From assembly GCA_022836615.1 (NCBI GenBank), contig MU405227.1, forward strand, positions 186,001 to 250,000: a DNA stretch of 64,000 nucleotides, written 5' to 3'. Within the stretch, counting starts at the first letter, position 1; each line of letters opens with the position of its first letter. Source of the stretch: Annulohypoxylon bovei var. microspora. Taxonomy: Eukaryota > Ascomycota > Sordariomycetes > Xylariales > Hypoxylaceae. The notes beneath the pieces were generated by a model that saw only the letters and a list, made by a program, of their open reading frames with translations, did no database searches and was not told the DNA's origin. The translations under genes were made by a program, and so were the position numbers. This document shows, one piece after another, positions 23,085 to 34,021 of the stretch.

Positions 23085-24709
23085 ATGGATCACCACCTCC
23101 AAGTCACAGATTCCCGCACGGGAAAGTCTTACAAAATTCCAATTGAAGGAGACTATATTCGCGCGGCGGATATTGGCCGTATCGGCGCCCCAGACAAGAC
23201 GGATATAGCTGCTCTGAGAGCTGCTCGACCACTCCAAATTCTTGACAATGGCTTCCAATATACTGCATGCATGGAGTCAAGTATCACCCACATGTGCGTT
23301 TACATACTATGCCCTACTGATATTTTATTTCTCCGTCTATTTCTCCTGACTCACAGTTCTCATTTCCAGTGACGGTATCCGCGGCACTATACGATATCGA
23401 GAATTTCCTATCGAGAGCGTATTTCACCAATACGTTTACGAGGATGTCATGCATCTCGTAATCTGGGGAAGTATACCTACGCAGCCACAAAAAGATCATG
23501 TTCGAGAGGTGATGGGCAAGGCAATGAACCCACCTCAGAGCGTCAAGGATGTAATATCTTCATTCCCGTATGTACCCCTTTTCAAACAAAATAAAATAGA
23601 CTTTATTCTCTAACTCCAATTCTAGGCGTGACGCGGAGACCTTCCCTATGATTCTCGCCGGCATGAGTGCATTCGCTTCCACCGACAGCGTGATCTGCAA
23701 AACCCGCCACCAGCAAAGCGCCATGTTCCACGGGCACCTCGACGTCGCCGACGAAGCCCTCGCCCGCACAATCGCCTACCTCGCCACCACAATCTCTCTG
23801 ATCTACTGCCACAAGAACGAAAAGCCGTGGACGGCCCCGGAGCAGGACCGGTCTCTGCTGGGCAACCTGCTCCGCATGATGGGCATCACGGACCCGCAGG
23901 TGGAGAAGTGCCTGGCCAAGCTCTGGATCCTGTACGCGGACCACGAGATGACGAACTCGACGGCGGCGGTGCTGCACGCGGGGTCGACGCTGATCGACCC
24001 GGTGTCGGCGGTGACGGCGGGCATCATCTGCGGGTACGGGCCGCTGCACGGCGGCGCCATCGACCTGGCGTACGAGGCCTTCCGCCACATCGGCACGCCG
24101 GAGCGCGTGCCGCCCTTCATCGAGCGCATCAAGGCCAAGGGCGGCCGGCTCTTCGGCTACGGCCACCGCGTCTACAAGACCCGCGACCCGCGCGTCGCCC
24201 TCATCGAGGAGCTGCTGGCCGAGCACCGCGCCGCCGTCGACGCCAACCCCCTGCTGCGCGTCGCCATGGCCATCGACCGCTACGCCAACCAGGACCCGTA
24301 CTTCGTCGAGCGCGGGCTCAAGGCCAACGCCGACCTCATGGGTTGCTTTCTGTACACCGCCATGTAAGTAACCTACCTACCTAACCTAGGTACCTACGTG
24401 GTGAATTGCGACTTCGAGTTGACTACGAGGCGACCCTGTGTCGCAGCGGATAATTAATTAATGGAGGGTCCCGGCTTTTATAGACGCGCGTGCTAACCTT
24501 CCCGATTAGGGGCTTCGACACCGACATGATCATCGCCATCACCATCCTCTCCAGAACCCCGGGCGCGCTGGCGCACTGGCGCGAGAGCCTGAGTAAGTTT
24601 AATTAACCCCCCCACGTTCGTGTCTTGGAGCTGACTGAATACCTACGTAGCGCAACCGGTGAAGCTTTGGCGACCACAGCAGAAGTATATGGCGCCGTTG
24701 GCAAACTAG
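23085..24709 (+). CDS. Citrate synthase-like enzyme, putative alkylcitrate synthase
   Basis: Five exons: 23085-23293, 23370-23567, 23626-24363, 24510-24592 and 24651-24709; all junctions restore the frame; 428 residues. Citrate synthase hallmarks are present: the His loop YADHEMTNST, FGYGHRVYK followed by TRDPR, and the C-terminal Asp region NADLMGCFLYTAMGFDTDM with the closing LWRPQQKYMAP. The N-terminus (MDHHLQVTDSRTGKSYKIPI) lacks a mitochondrial presequence, so it is not the Krebs-cycle enzyme. This type occurs with a FAS pair in fungal alkylcitrate pathways (oryzines, sporothriolide, A. niger alkylcitric acids), where acyl-CoA and oxaloacetate are condensed. Its position 7 kb from a PPTase-less FAS supports that role here. 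The long third exon is very GC-rich from about 23.69 kb on, unlike exons 1-2. Chain length and product are unknown. Confidence 0.9.
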
Positions 24710-27207
24710 ATACCTAGATAGAGATAAGGGAGATCTGGGCAGATTTATAGGGGCTTGGCATAATTGTATATAATACTACAACTTAATGAAGTTGACTACT
24801 ATGAGATACTCAATGCTTGGATAGGTGGTAGGAAGCGAACAGCTTCAAACTAAAATCTGGGTTAATGGTTTGTAAATAGATAGTTACATATCTTGGCAAT
24901 AAAACGGTATGATCAAAACCACGTAAATATCGGTCGCCATACCAAGTTTACCACATTATTCAGCGATTATGATATTCCGCGTTCGTTCTACACACGCGGG
25001 TCGAGCGTCCGACGACGCCTTTCTGGCAGTCGAGGCAACTCAGCTAAGGTGGCAAGCCTTGGGTGACTCTACATAGATAGGTAGTGTCCAGGGCGACAGC
25101 AACGAGGCGAGCGACTCAGCGACTTGCCGCTATCTCAATTCGGCCCTAACTTAGAGAGACCCAGCACCGCCAGCCATGATCTGCAAGCCGTAAAGCTGGG
25201 CTCCAAAGATCGGCGTGAGGCTGCCGCTGATCATCACCGACCTGAAGGAAGAATCTCGTCTCGCCTAGTCAGTTCGTCCAAACCCATCCCGGCGAACCGA
25301 CTTTCCAGCACCCTGTTCCCCCGAGGCCTCGTAAGCTGATTGCAGCCGCCGCACATTTCCTGCGCGTGGTTTGGTTCGCAATCGTTCTGCGCGCCTTCGC
25401 GGAGCCAGATTCGGGTCGAAAAAGCAATAAACCCAGGGGTAGGGGGCGTGGAAGGGGGGGCGTGTGCCTTCTTAAGGCGTCCAACCAAACCGCATCGGTA
25501 ATCTACGTGCGAGATGTCATTGGAAGCGAGTTATTGCCGATGCAACGGTGGTTTATTTATCCTAATTTATACCTTATCGCGACGCAGTTGGCGGGATTGC
25601 AGGATCGGTATAGATGTGACATCGTCCCGTTCAGCCGGCGCGGTGGTCGTGGATGAAGGTTGGGGGTTGGCCCGGTATTCCACACCTAGGTCTGCGTGTT
25701 TATTCCGGATTGCATACAGGGTGGTATTTGCATGTTTATACTCGGGGGCGTACGGTTAGTAAGTACCTTCTTAACGGACCTATATGGCTCATACTATGTG
25801 GCTCCGTTATGAGGGTAGATCCGCATGCGGGCAGATTTCCGATTCGATATGACACCTCGAATCAACGTCGCATTCCCGGCTGCCACTGTTCCAGGCCGTG
25901 ACTGTTGACCATGCATGTCTGACAAAGGCGCATCCATGCGCCCCAACCCAGCGGCCTCCAGTGGCGAGAGCGCCCAGCGTCGAGATACTCTAATTTGATT
26001 ACATCCTTGCATAATCTTCTGCATCGTTTTTCGAGCCGTCTCGTCTTGCCTACCTACTGCATACTTCTCTTCCCGGTTCCCCCATTCCCGCATTCCTGCA
26101 ATCCAGAGTCCCGCTATCCACGGTCTCGGTCGCCTGCAACTCGAATTCCATTTGGACTCTAGAAGAATGATAATCTGACGATATCTCGGTTTCGCGGCAG
26201 AGGGTAGAAGCGGCCGAACCGCAAAATCCTACCTTCCCCCAGCCTGGATGATCATCGATCGAGAAAACTACTTACGCAGAGGTACCCAGTAAGATACCGC
26301 CAAGTTATGTATACGATTCCGCGTTATACCCGGGGAAGGGCGTGGTCAGCTGGGGCTGGAAATTGCGACTTCGAAAGATCGCGTTCTTGAGACCTCCCTA
26401 AGTAGGAGACGGAACCAAGCTTAAATTCTAGAAGATGAAGTGATGACGAGGTCCGTAGCACGTTGTACGGGAATGTCATAGGTAGCAGTTGCACAAAGAT
26501 AAGGTCGGTCGACGAACTGACTTTGTATCGTCTTGGAGAATATGTAGGGCTGGAAGGCCGGTACGTATTTGTAGGATGACACGTATGTAAGGGAGATGGA
26601 GAGATGGAGATGCGGTGGGTCATCATGGGATGACTCTCAAATCCGGGATCGTTACTACAGTAGATTGCATAGATGCCGGATCTGTCACCAACGAGACGTG
26701 CTGTTCCTAACTAGCCCTCTGAACCCCTGTCGTTACTGAGGGTTAAGGCCTAGGCTCGCCTTTTCTGGTCAGCATAAGTCCTAGACATGGTCCCACGAGT
26801 GTTAGCTGACATGCCCATCAGCGCATGTAAGAGGTGCCAAGAGATCCCGGAGGCGAACTGAAGAACAAGAATCTTCCTATGAGCCATGATCTAGGCGTGA
26901 TTTCGATCCGTCCGAAGGGCCGACAGGAAGTCTTCGGTGCATGGCTACAATCGCATGAAATAATACCGAAATCCGTCCCTCGCTCGAGCACTTAATATCG
27001 CTAGCTATAGATTGCATTATGACGTACAGATCAGGTCGGATTATATTCTTAAAAGCTGTCAGGCGGCGCGGCTCTCCCACAGATCGATCTCTGTGGGCGA
27101 AATATTTTCAGCCCTCACCGCTGTTCAGCTCCCGACGTGATCCCCCACGTGAGACGTGAGTTTCGGACCCGGACATCCTAAAACCGGAACAACAACAGCA
27201 GCAAATT
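24710..27207. other. 2.5-kb intergenic region upstream of the transporter, with a box array
   Basis: No gene is recognised. At 26071-26122 the plus strand carries repeated TTCCC/ATTCC/ATCC boxes, including CCCGCATTCC (26087-26096) and CCTGCAATCC (26095-26104), both exact matches to words in the FAS promoter. The array is about 1.1 kb from the transporter start, so it may belong to a long promoter or to an unrecognised transcript. Confidence 0.55.
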
Positions 27208-28848
27208 ATGGAGGACAAAAAGGAAACTGTTATTATCGAGAAGGATGTTTCGGCGGAATTGCCTCTCGAAACGCCAGACGGGTCTAAACGGCCCAGTGAA
27301 TTAAGCGAGGCGACCATCGTCGCCGTCATCGCCGTCGATCCGGAGAACAAGGCATCGTCAGACTCTGCGCCGGTCGAGGACATTCCGCCCCGGTTCACGA
27401 TCTACAAGCCATGGCAGAAACGACTAATCGTGTTGAGTGCTGCGTTTAGTGCCCTCTTCGCATCTTGGTCGGCGCAGATCTACTTGCCCGCGCTCAACAT
27501 CGCAGCCGAGGACCTGCACGTCTCGATCACGAGGATCAACTTAACCGTCACCAGCTACATGATCCTGCAGGGAGTCACGCCCATTTTCATTGGAGGATTC
27601 GCCGACAGCGCGGGAAGGCGGCCGGCTTACATCGCGTGCTTCATTCTGTACATCGTCGCCAACGTCGGTCTCGCTGAGTCGGACAGCTACGGGAGTCTCC
27701 TCGGCCTCCGCTGTTTCCAGTCGGCAACCATATCGGCCACGCAGGCCCTGTGCCAGGGCGTCGTAGCAGACATCGCGACGAGCGCCGAGCGAGGCCAGTA
27801 CACGGCCTTCATCGCCGTCCCAGTCACGCTGGGGCCGAGCTTGGGACCCGTCATCGGCGGAGCTATCGCGGAGTTTCTCGGGTGGCGCAGCATCTTCTGG
27901 TTCTTGGCCGGGTGCGCCGGGGTCAACCTCGTAATCCTGCTGTGCTTCTTCCCGGAGACCTGCCGCAAGGTCGTCGGCGACGGCTCCATCCTGCCCCGGC
28001 GGCGCAACCAGACGGTGCTGCAGCTCGTGCGAAACCGGCGGCAGAAAAAGCCCGCGTCCGACTCCGAGAGCAGCACGCCTGCGCCCGCCGAAAGCGTCGA
28101 GCCGCCCAAGTTCAACTTCGCCTGGTCCAAGTTCGTCACGTCGCTCGTGCTGCTGTGCGAGAAGGAGCTCTGCCTGCTGTTCCTGTACGGCGGGTTCGTG
28201 TACGCGGGGGTGTACGCGGTGGCGACGGCGGTGCCCACGCTCTTCAGCGAGATCTACGGCTTCGACGGGCTCAAGGTCGGCCTCGTCTACCTGCCCATGG
28301 CCGTCGGCTCCATCTTCTCCGTCGCGCTCGTCGGCAAGGGCATGAACTGGAACTACCGGCGGCACGCGCGGCGGCTGGGCGTGCGCGTGGACCGCGACCG
28401 GCAGATGGACCTCGCGGACTTCCCGATCGAGCGCGCGCGCATCGAGGTAGCGATCCCGCCGCTCGTGCTTAGTATGGTCATTATCACGGCCTGGGGCTGG
28501 GCGCTCGAGAACGAGGTTTCGATCGCGATCATCTGCGTGCTCGTGTTCCTGCTGGGGCTCGGTCTCGTGAGCACGACCAGCGTCTTCAGCGCGCTGATCG
28601 CCGACGTGCGGCCGGGCAAGACCGGGGCCGCCAGCGCCGCCAACAACATCATCAAGTTCCTGCTCGGGGCCGCCATGGCCGCCGCCATCGACCCGCTGGT
28701 CCGCGCCGTCGGGCCCGGCAAGGCCTACTCCATCATCGCCGTGCTGTACGTCGCCTTCTCGCCGTGCCTGTACTTCGTCGTGACGCGGGGGATGCGGTGG
28801 CGCCGGGAGCTCCGGGAGAAGGAGGGCGAGGGCGAGGGCACGGGGTGA
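27208..28848 (+). CDS. DHA1-type MFS transporter (QDR/CexA-like)
   Basis: 546 residues, intronless. The first 74 residues are cytosolic and charged; the membrane domain begins at about residue 78 (LIVLSAAFSALFASWSAQIY) and the hydrophobic pattern fits 12 helices split by a loop at about residues 260-305. The DHA1 signature between helices 2 and 3 is seen as GGFADSAGRRPAYI, and the helix-5 motif as LGPSLGPVIGGAIAEFLGWR. Family members of this kind are drug:proton antiporters or exporters of organic acids, including the citrate exporter CexA; I cannot tell the substrate from sequence. Directly downstream of the citrate synthase-like gene, export of an alkylcitrate or its derivative is the natural inference. 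Coding sequence is strongly GC-rich at third positions, producing long shadow frames on the other strand. Confidence 0.88.
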   Translation: MEDKKETVIIEKDVSAELPLETPDGSKRPSELSEATIVAVIAVDPENKASSDSAPVEDIPPRFTIYKPWQKRLIVLSAAFSALFASWSAQIYLPALNIAAEDLHVSITRINLTVTSYMILQGVTPIFIGGFADSAGRRPAYIACFILYIVANVGLAESDSYGSLLGLRCFQSATISATQALCQGVVADIATSAERGQYTAFIAVPVTLGPSLGPVIGGAIAEFLGWRSIFWFLAGCAGVNLVILLCFFPETCRKVVGDGSILPRRRNQTVLQLVRNRRQKKPASDSESSTPAPAESVEPPKFNFAWSKFVTSLVLLCEKELCLLFLYGGFVYAGVYAVATAVPTLFSEIYGFDGLKVGLVYLPMAVGSIFSVALVGKGMNWNYRRHARRLGVRVDRDRQMDLADFPIERARIEVAIPPLVLSMVIITAWGWALENEVSIAIICVLVFLLGLGLVSTTSVFSALIADVRPGKTGAASAANNIIKFLLGAAMAAAIDPLVRAVGPGKAYSIIAVLYVAFSPCLYFVVTRGMRWRRELREKEGEGEGTG

Positions 28849-30774
28849 AAGAAGAAGAAGAAGAAAAAAAAAATGATCGAAGGAAAATTCTTCGGACCTC
28901 CTTTTAATATACATACCTACGTACATACACGCGGACCTAGGTATATAACCAAGATAGACTAGAGTCTAGGGTACATAGACATATTTTTTCGCTAATCGAA
29001 GCTCATAAACCTGTTATGCCGCTCGCGGTCGTACCACGATCATGCCACCCGCGCGTCGTTGACCAATCTATTCCGGCCGTAGCGCCTCGCTAGGCGGTCG
29101 CCTACCTGCATGGTGCATATTCAAGTATTTGAAGGCGACCTACACGTAAGGGAAACAACACGAAAACGCGGAAAGCGGTCCGTTTGCTACGGTTCGTGGG
29201 CCTCGCTGCTCGCACCGAGCATGTATGCGGACGCCACCTATGTACGTGGGCACCCATGCTCCTCGCCTCGCTTCACCGAGGTGGGCGTGCCGAGTTCCGG
29301 GTATATGTGCTCGACCTGTCAGACGCCGGCATATCTAGGTTAGATCTCGCTTCCTGCCTGCCTGCCTGCGCCCACGTGTCGGGCGCCGACGAGGTCGCGC
29401 CTACATACATATCTATTGGCACCCTAGGTCTGGGGTTATTGAAAGGGCTGCTAGAGCTATTTTGGACTGTTGGGGTCGCTTTTAGAGGGAATTCCTGCTA
29501 GCTGTTTAGCGAAGGAGTCGATAGGGGCAAAACGGTAGCGGTTTTTGAGTAGGAAATTAATAAAGCATAAAGTCAGGAACTGCGTCTTTTTTGTACAAGT
29601 TTCAACTCCATCCTGATTTAATTACCTCCTTGGCAAGTATCCAGGTTAAGCACCTTGCTTACCTAATAAATACTTTATGGTCGCAAGTTCGTATGGCTTC
29701 TATTCTCACTTTTTGACTGAATCAATGCTCAAGTGATATTTTCAAATGAGTCTTTTTTCTTGACACACAGTCGGCACAAGTTTACTCAATGGGGGGTTTG
29801 AGTGAGTTGAGCTTCGGAAAAGAAGTAATTTTGTCATGTATGTCACTATCATAATTTACAGCTCACACGAAGTATGAAGTTTGCTTTTAAATTTTAAAAC
29901 ATCTCTTAAATTAAGAGTAAACTTCCTGTTATTCTCGCTTAATCGTGGGATTAGGGGAAGTGACCCTTGATATTAAATTAATATTATATAAAATGGTAGA
30001 GACATGACATTTAAGAACACGCCATTCTATGTGAATTATTTCACATGTACATGAACAATTAAAATATCAACAATATGGACAATATGTTAATCGAATTGAA
30101 TCTCATTTCATATAAGCCTCATTATTTCAAAAGCTCACCAATGACTTTTCGTTGCTTGGGTACTTATTCATGGTTAGGTGAAGTCGGTTCCGAACATGAC
30201 TTTTGCATGATAAGCGAGGGTCATATAAGAATAGGTACTTACTTATCCGCGTATCTAAGTAATTTATATGACTCACAAATAGGTAGTAGTCACTGTGTAG
30301 TTGTAAATATAAATTGCTTTCTTATAGTAAAAAAAGTTTATGTGAAGAAGATTTCTTAATCAATTAAAAAGGGGGTATGTACCCAACTCCGTGAGAACCG
30401 CTTCAGATTCCAATGTACCATCCTAACAGTAAGGTTTTCAGCTAATATTTGTCAAAAACTAAATTGATTCTGAATGGATTTTGAAATGACATGCAAAATA
30501 CAACTTGTTTTAATTCATAACTGTACCGTAGTGACTAGGTAGCTTTTCAAGACTCACCCCCTATTTAACCAACATGCCATGTTTACCTAAGTATAGCTCC
30601 AATCATTACAATAGGCTAGGTCAGGATGAAATGAGTAGCACTTTCGACGCTATTAAATTACTTATTTAAAGTATAGATTTCAGTCGCTTCTTTAATCTTG
30701 GAATATATTTAAAAAGTCGATTGGCTTAGTAATATTCAAATAATAACCCCAACCCTAACCCTATCATGTCATAT
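28849..30774. other. Intergenic spacer, AT-rich from 29.5 kb
   Basis: The first 700 bp are mixed and hold CCTAGGTA-type words (28911-28945). From about 29500 to 30760 the DNA is strongly AT-rich and without coding potential, possibly RIP-degraded or a composition boundary at the cluster edge. At 30745-30763 a short run of CCCTAA-type units resembles a telobox. No transposon ends were found. Confidence 0.5.
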
Positions 30775-32568
30775 CTAAACCTCAGAAAATATACGATCGA
30801 AATAACTCTCGAGTTCCATAATAGCTTCAATTTCCAATTTAATCATTGTGCCAATCCATCCATCTGGCCTCAATACGACAATGGCGCCCTGCGTTCCAAT
30901 TCCATATTGCTGATATGCCGCCCTATTCACATGATCGAAGTAAGCACGTCCAAGGGGTTCGTTCCCAAGCAATTCGTACGGAGAAGGCGTAAACTTGGGC
31001 AGAATAGTCATGAATCTCAAATGATCTGTCTACAAGTTAGCCTTGGTTAATTCTCTCAATCCGAACTGTAAATACACACTTCGATTGGCGAGCAATTGCA
31101 AGAATGGCGAGCCTGCCGTATCTTCGTATACCGCGTCCGGAATAGCAGGGCTGGTCTCGCTCGCAAAGATAAGAACGCTAAACGTCGCGGTATTGGGTAG
31201 CTCACGGATAAGCCTCGTGTGCTCAAACGTACCCGGGCGCAGGAGGGTGACATCTGGACCCCTTCTTCCTGGTTGGACCAGTGGTTGCGAGCTGCTGAAC
31301 GAGCCCTTCACATTTAAAGGGTTGTCTTCCTGGATCTCATAGAAGATGCCAAGACCAGTAGTAAAAGTTCCGGATCCCTCGAAGAGCTGCCCTAAAACTA
31401 CATTGACGTCAGCATCTGGGTTGCCTTGCCAGTTCTCTGGAAGGCGATTCGTCATGAGTCGGCTGATGTCTTTGTCATACTGGATAAGTTTCTGTACATT
31501 CGGGAGTCGCTCTGCTTGATAGGTTTTCAAGAGGTCTTTGTTGGCTAATCCACGAAGCGTCAGGCTCAACTTCCAGGCCAGGTTAACCGCGTCGTGAAGA
31601 CCGGTATTCATCCCCTGAGCCGCGCCCGATGAGTGAGTATGACAAGCATCTCCAGCGAGTAAGACACAGTCATGGACGAAGAAATCCTTAGCTATGCGTT
31701 GCCCCACCGTATAAATTGTCCACCAGTCAACGCGTTCAAACTCAATATTGAAGGGTTTGACTGCGGCAATAGCCTCCTTGACAGCGGCATCCTCGTTGAA
31801 TTTGGGATATGCGTTAGCTCGATCGTCAGTGAATGCATATCCAATTCTAGTTGCCCCGTGGTCTAGGGCCACCCATAGCACGTTTCCGTGAGTCGGAGAC
31901 TCAATTGAGCAGTAGGAACGAGGTTTCGGCAAGTCAGTTTTGATCTGGCCGTCTATTCTGACCCATTTGTCTTCACCGGCGGAACCTTCGAAGGGGATAT
32001 TGAATATTCGTCGGACAGACGAGCGTCCCCCATCACATCCTATCAGATATTTGCATCTTACCGTCTCATAAGCCCCGTTGCTGTGGTCGAGAAGAACTGC
32101 CGATATCCGGTAGCCTGTTGTAGGGATGTTCTCGTCAATCGAAGCGGTGGTCAAATCAAACGGCGCTTCCACTTGCACGTTGTATTTCTCCATCGCGATT
32201 CGAAAAATTTCCTCCTGGAACCTCTGTCTAAGCACAAGGGTGAAATCAAATATCGTGTCATTCATCTTGTTCATGAAACTCCAACCTCGACCAGGGACTT
32301 CTTCACCGTTGGCATTGTAAGTTACCGTATCCCGACAGGCAAAACAATTTTGTAGCAACGCATCGGCAAGGCGTAACTGGTCGAGCATCTCGATTGTTCG
32401 AGGAAAGAGGGTGATAGCACGACCGTAGGTATCTTGCATTGATTTGGCGTGCCTCTCAATGATGCGGACCGAGACGCCACCAAACATTGCAAGCTGGAGA
32501 GCCGTAATAAGGCCTACCGGGCCAGCTCCGACAATCAACACATCAACGCAATCAGTGCCTTCTTCCAT
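30775..32568 (-). CDS. FAD-dependent aromatic-type monooxygenase, frame interrupted near the 3' end
   Basis: Residues 1-512 run from 32568 to a TAG at 31032-31030. N-terminal Rossmann motif VLIVGAGPVGLITALQL, the middle CDGGRSSVRR motif and GDACHTHSSGAAQGMNTGLHDA place it with phenol hydroxylase/PheA-TfdB-type flavin monooxygenases. The same frame continues after the TAG to 30775 with the family's thioredoxin-like C-terminal domain (FDHVNRAAYQQYGI, then IVVLRPDGWIGT). Either the TAG is a nonsense mutation, or it is the last codon of a 48-bp intron starting GTGTAT at 31077 with GCTAAC before TAG, which would keep the frame and give about 581 residues. Such enzymes hydroxylate aromatic or polyketide substrates with NAD(P)H and oxygen. 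Its promoter lacks the ATCC arrays of the neighbouring cluster, so membership in that pathway is doubtful. Confidence 0.8.
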
Positions 32569-34021
32569 AACTAGATAGTTTCCAGATATGCGGCGTCGCG
32601 ATAACCTTAGAAGTACTCGTGACTGGAATAGGAAGAAAACGTGGGGGTGATAGTAACGGGTTATAAATCGGTATGTTGGACGAAGCGACCTAATAATTTA
32701 GTAACCTGGGGGAGGAAATCTAACTTCCTTTAAACCTCTTCTTGTTGGTAAACTCCAGACAAACGGATACTGATAAGACAGGGCCATTATACGAACAATT
32801 CCTAAAATAAACATTTTGAAGCAGGCTGAAGCCATATTCTCAACTCCAAGTTGCTAGCGGAGAGATCCGAACCAGATAGGACAAGATACAACCAAGGATC
32901 TATCCGATTTGGGACGATAATGACCCATCACATGTCATTATCATTGAAATCTCGTTGTCCTAGACCGAATGCATAAACTGCATGCTGCAAGATTATAACC
33001 AACAAGCCATGATGAATAGGCAAGCTTTCTGACGATCATAAGTAACAGAACTTCCAGTCAGTAGCAGGATGAGAGAGAAAACACCAATGCCCCAATGGCC
33101 TTAAGACATTGATGAAGGTCGCATGCGCTTAGCCGTAGTGATTAAGATGCGTAGCTCATGCAGGTGATTGGGAGGGTTAGTCTGAGATTAGGGAGGTCTG
33201 AAGCTCACTGTATGCAGTGAGCTTCTAAACGGTCGGTTTTCCAAAGGAAAGGTAATAGTGCTGTCCCCCCTGAAATCACCCAACCTAGGCGTACAACATT
33301 CAATCGTAGCAGTGTGTTGCCAAATTGAAGATCATTTGGACCTTATTACTTCTGGGAAGTTCTAAGGTTCTCCTTATAAGCGTCTTGTACAACTAAACTT
33401 CATTTAAGTTGAATTATGTAATCAGGTTATGTAATTGTGTTACCAAGACAGTGGTACGGTACTTAGGTACCTTAGTGTATGTAAACGCTAAAACAGGTTA
33501 TCACAACTCTACCAAGACATTTCCAGTTCTCTTGGAAGTTTCAGGCTGAGTATCCCTGTTTCTCACTATGATTGTAGAAGACTATCTTTTATACATTTAT
33601 GAGAAATATTCTTCGAAAGAGAAGTGCGAAGAAGCTCTTGACTAAGGGGTTACTTAAGCCCCGATTACGTAAATGTGTGACTTAGAGACCTACACCCGCT
33701 AAAGAGCTGTTAAGAAACAGCAGGCACCTCGGGCGATCTTTAGGAGGCCCCAAACACCCCGCACACGTCATCGTCCAATGAGCCAGCTAGCGCTCAGCTT
33801 GGTTTGCCAGAGCTGTGACGCAGGTGTCTCGACTCTGAGACTAGATAAACGTTTTGTCTCTCTTCTCTACATAAAGTCTCTGATTCCATGAGTTTCTCAG
33901 CTACTTTCTTTATAAAAAAGGACTTATTTTTGCTTTTTTCTAATTCTCCAACGCCACGGTTACATACCTGACCTAACCTAACACACTTGATACCTACCCC
34001 ACCTCCAACCAAACTTTCATC
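32569..34021. other. Intergenic region with a perfect 11-bp stem hairpin
   Basis: No gene was recognised between the divergent monooxygenase and DUF7721 genes. At 33200-33225 GAAGCTCACTG and its exact inverse are separated by TATG, a perfect hairpin of unknown use. The last 150 bp before 34022 are pyrimidine-rich and probably the leader of the next gene. Confidence 0.5.

Noticed and set aside
27541..28926. 461-codon open frame antisense to the transporter
   Set aside because: It is Arg/Glu/His-rich with no domain and mirrors the GC-rich third positions of the transporter gene; a composition shadow.
30075..30359. 94-codon frame in the AT-rich spacer
   Set aside because: AT-driven codon content, no domain, no neighbouring exons.
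31030..32568. Including the FAD monooxygenase in the alkylcitrate cluster
   Set aside because: It is separated by 2 kb of AT-rich DNA, its promoter lacks the shared boxes, and the enzyme type acts mostly on aromatic substrates.
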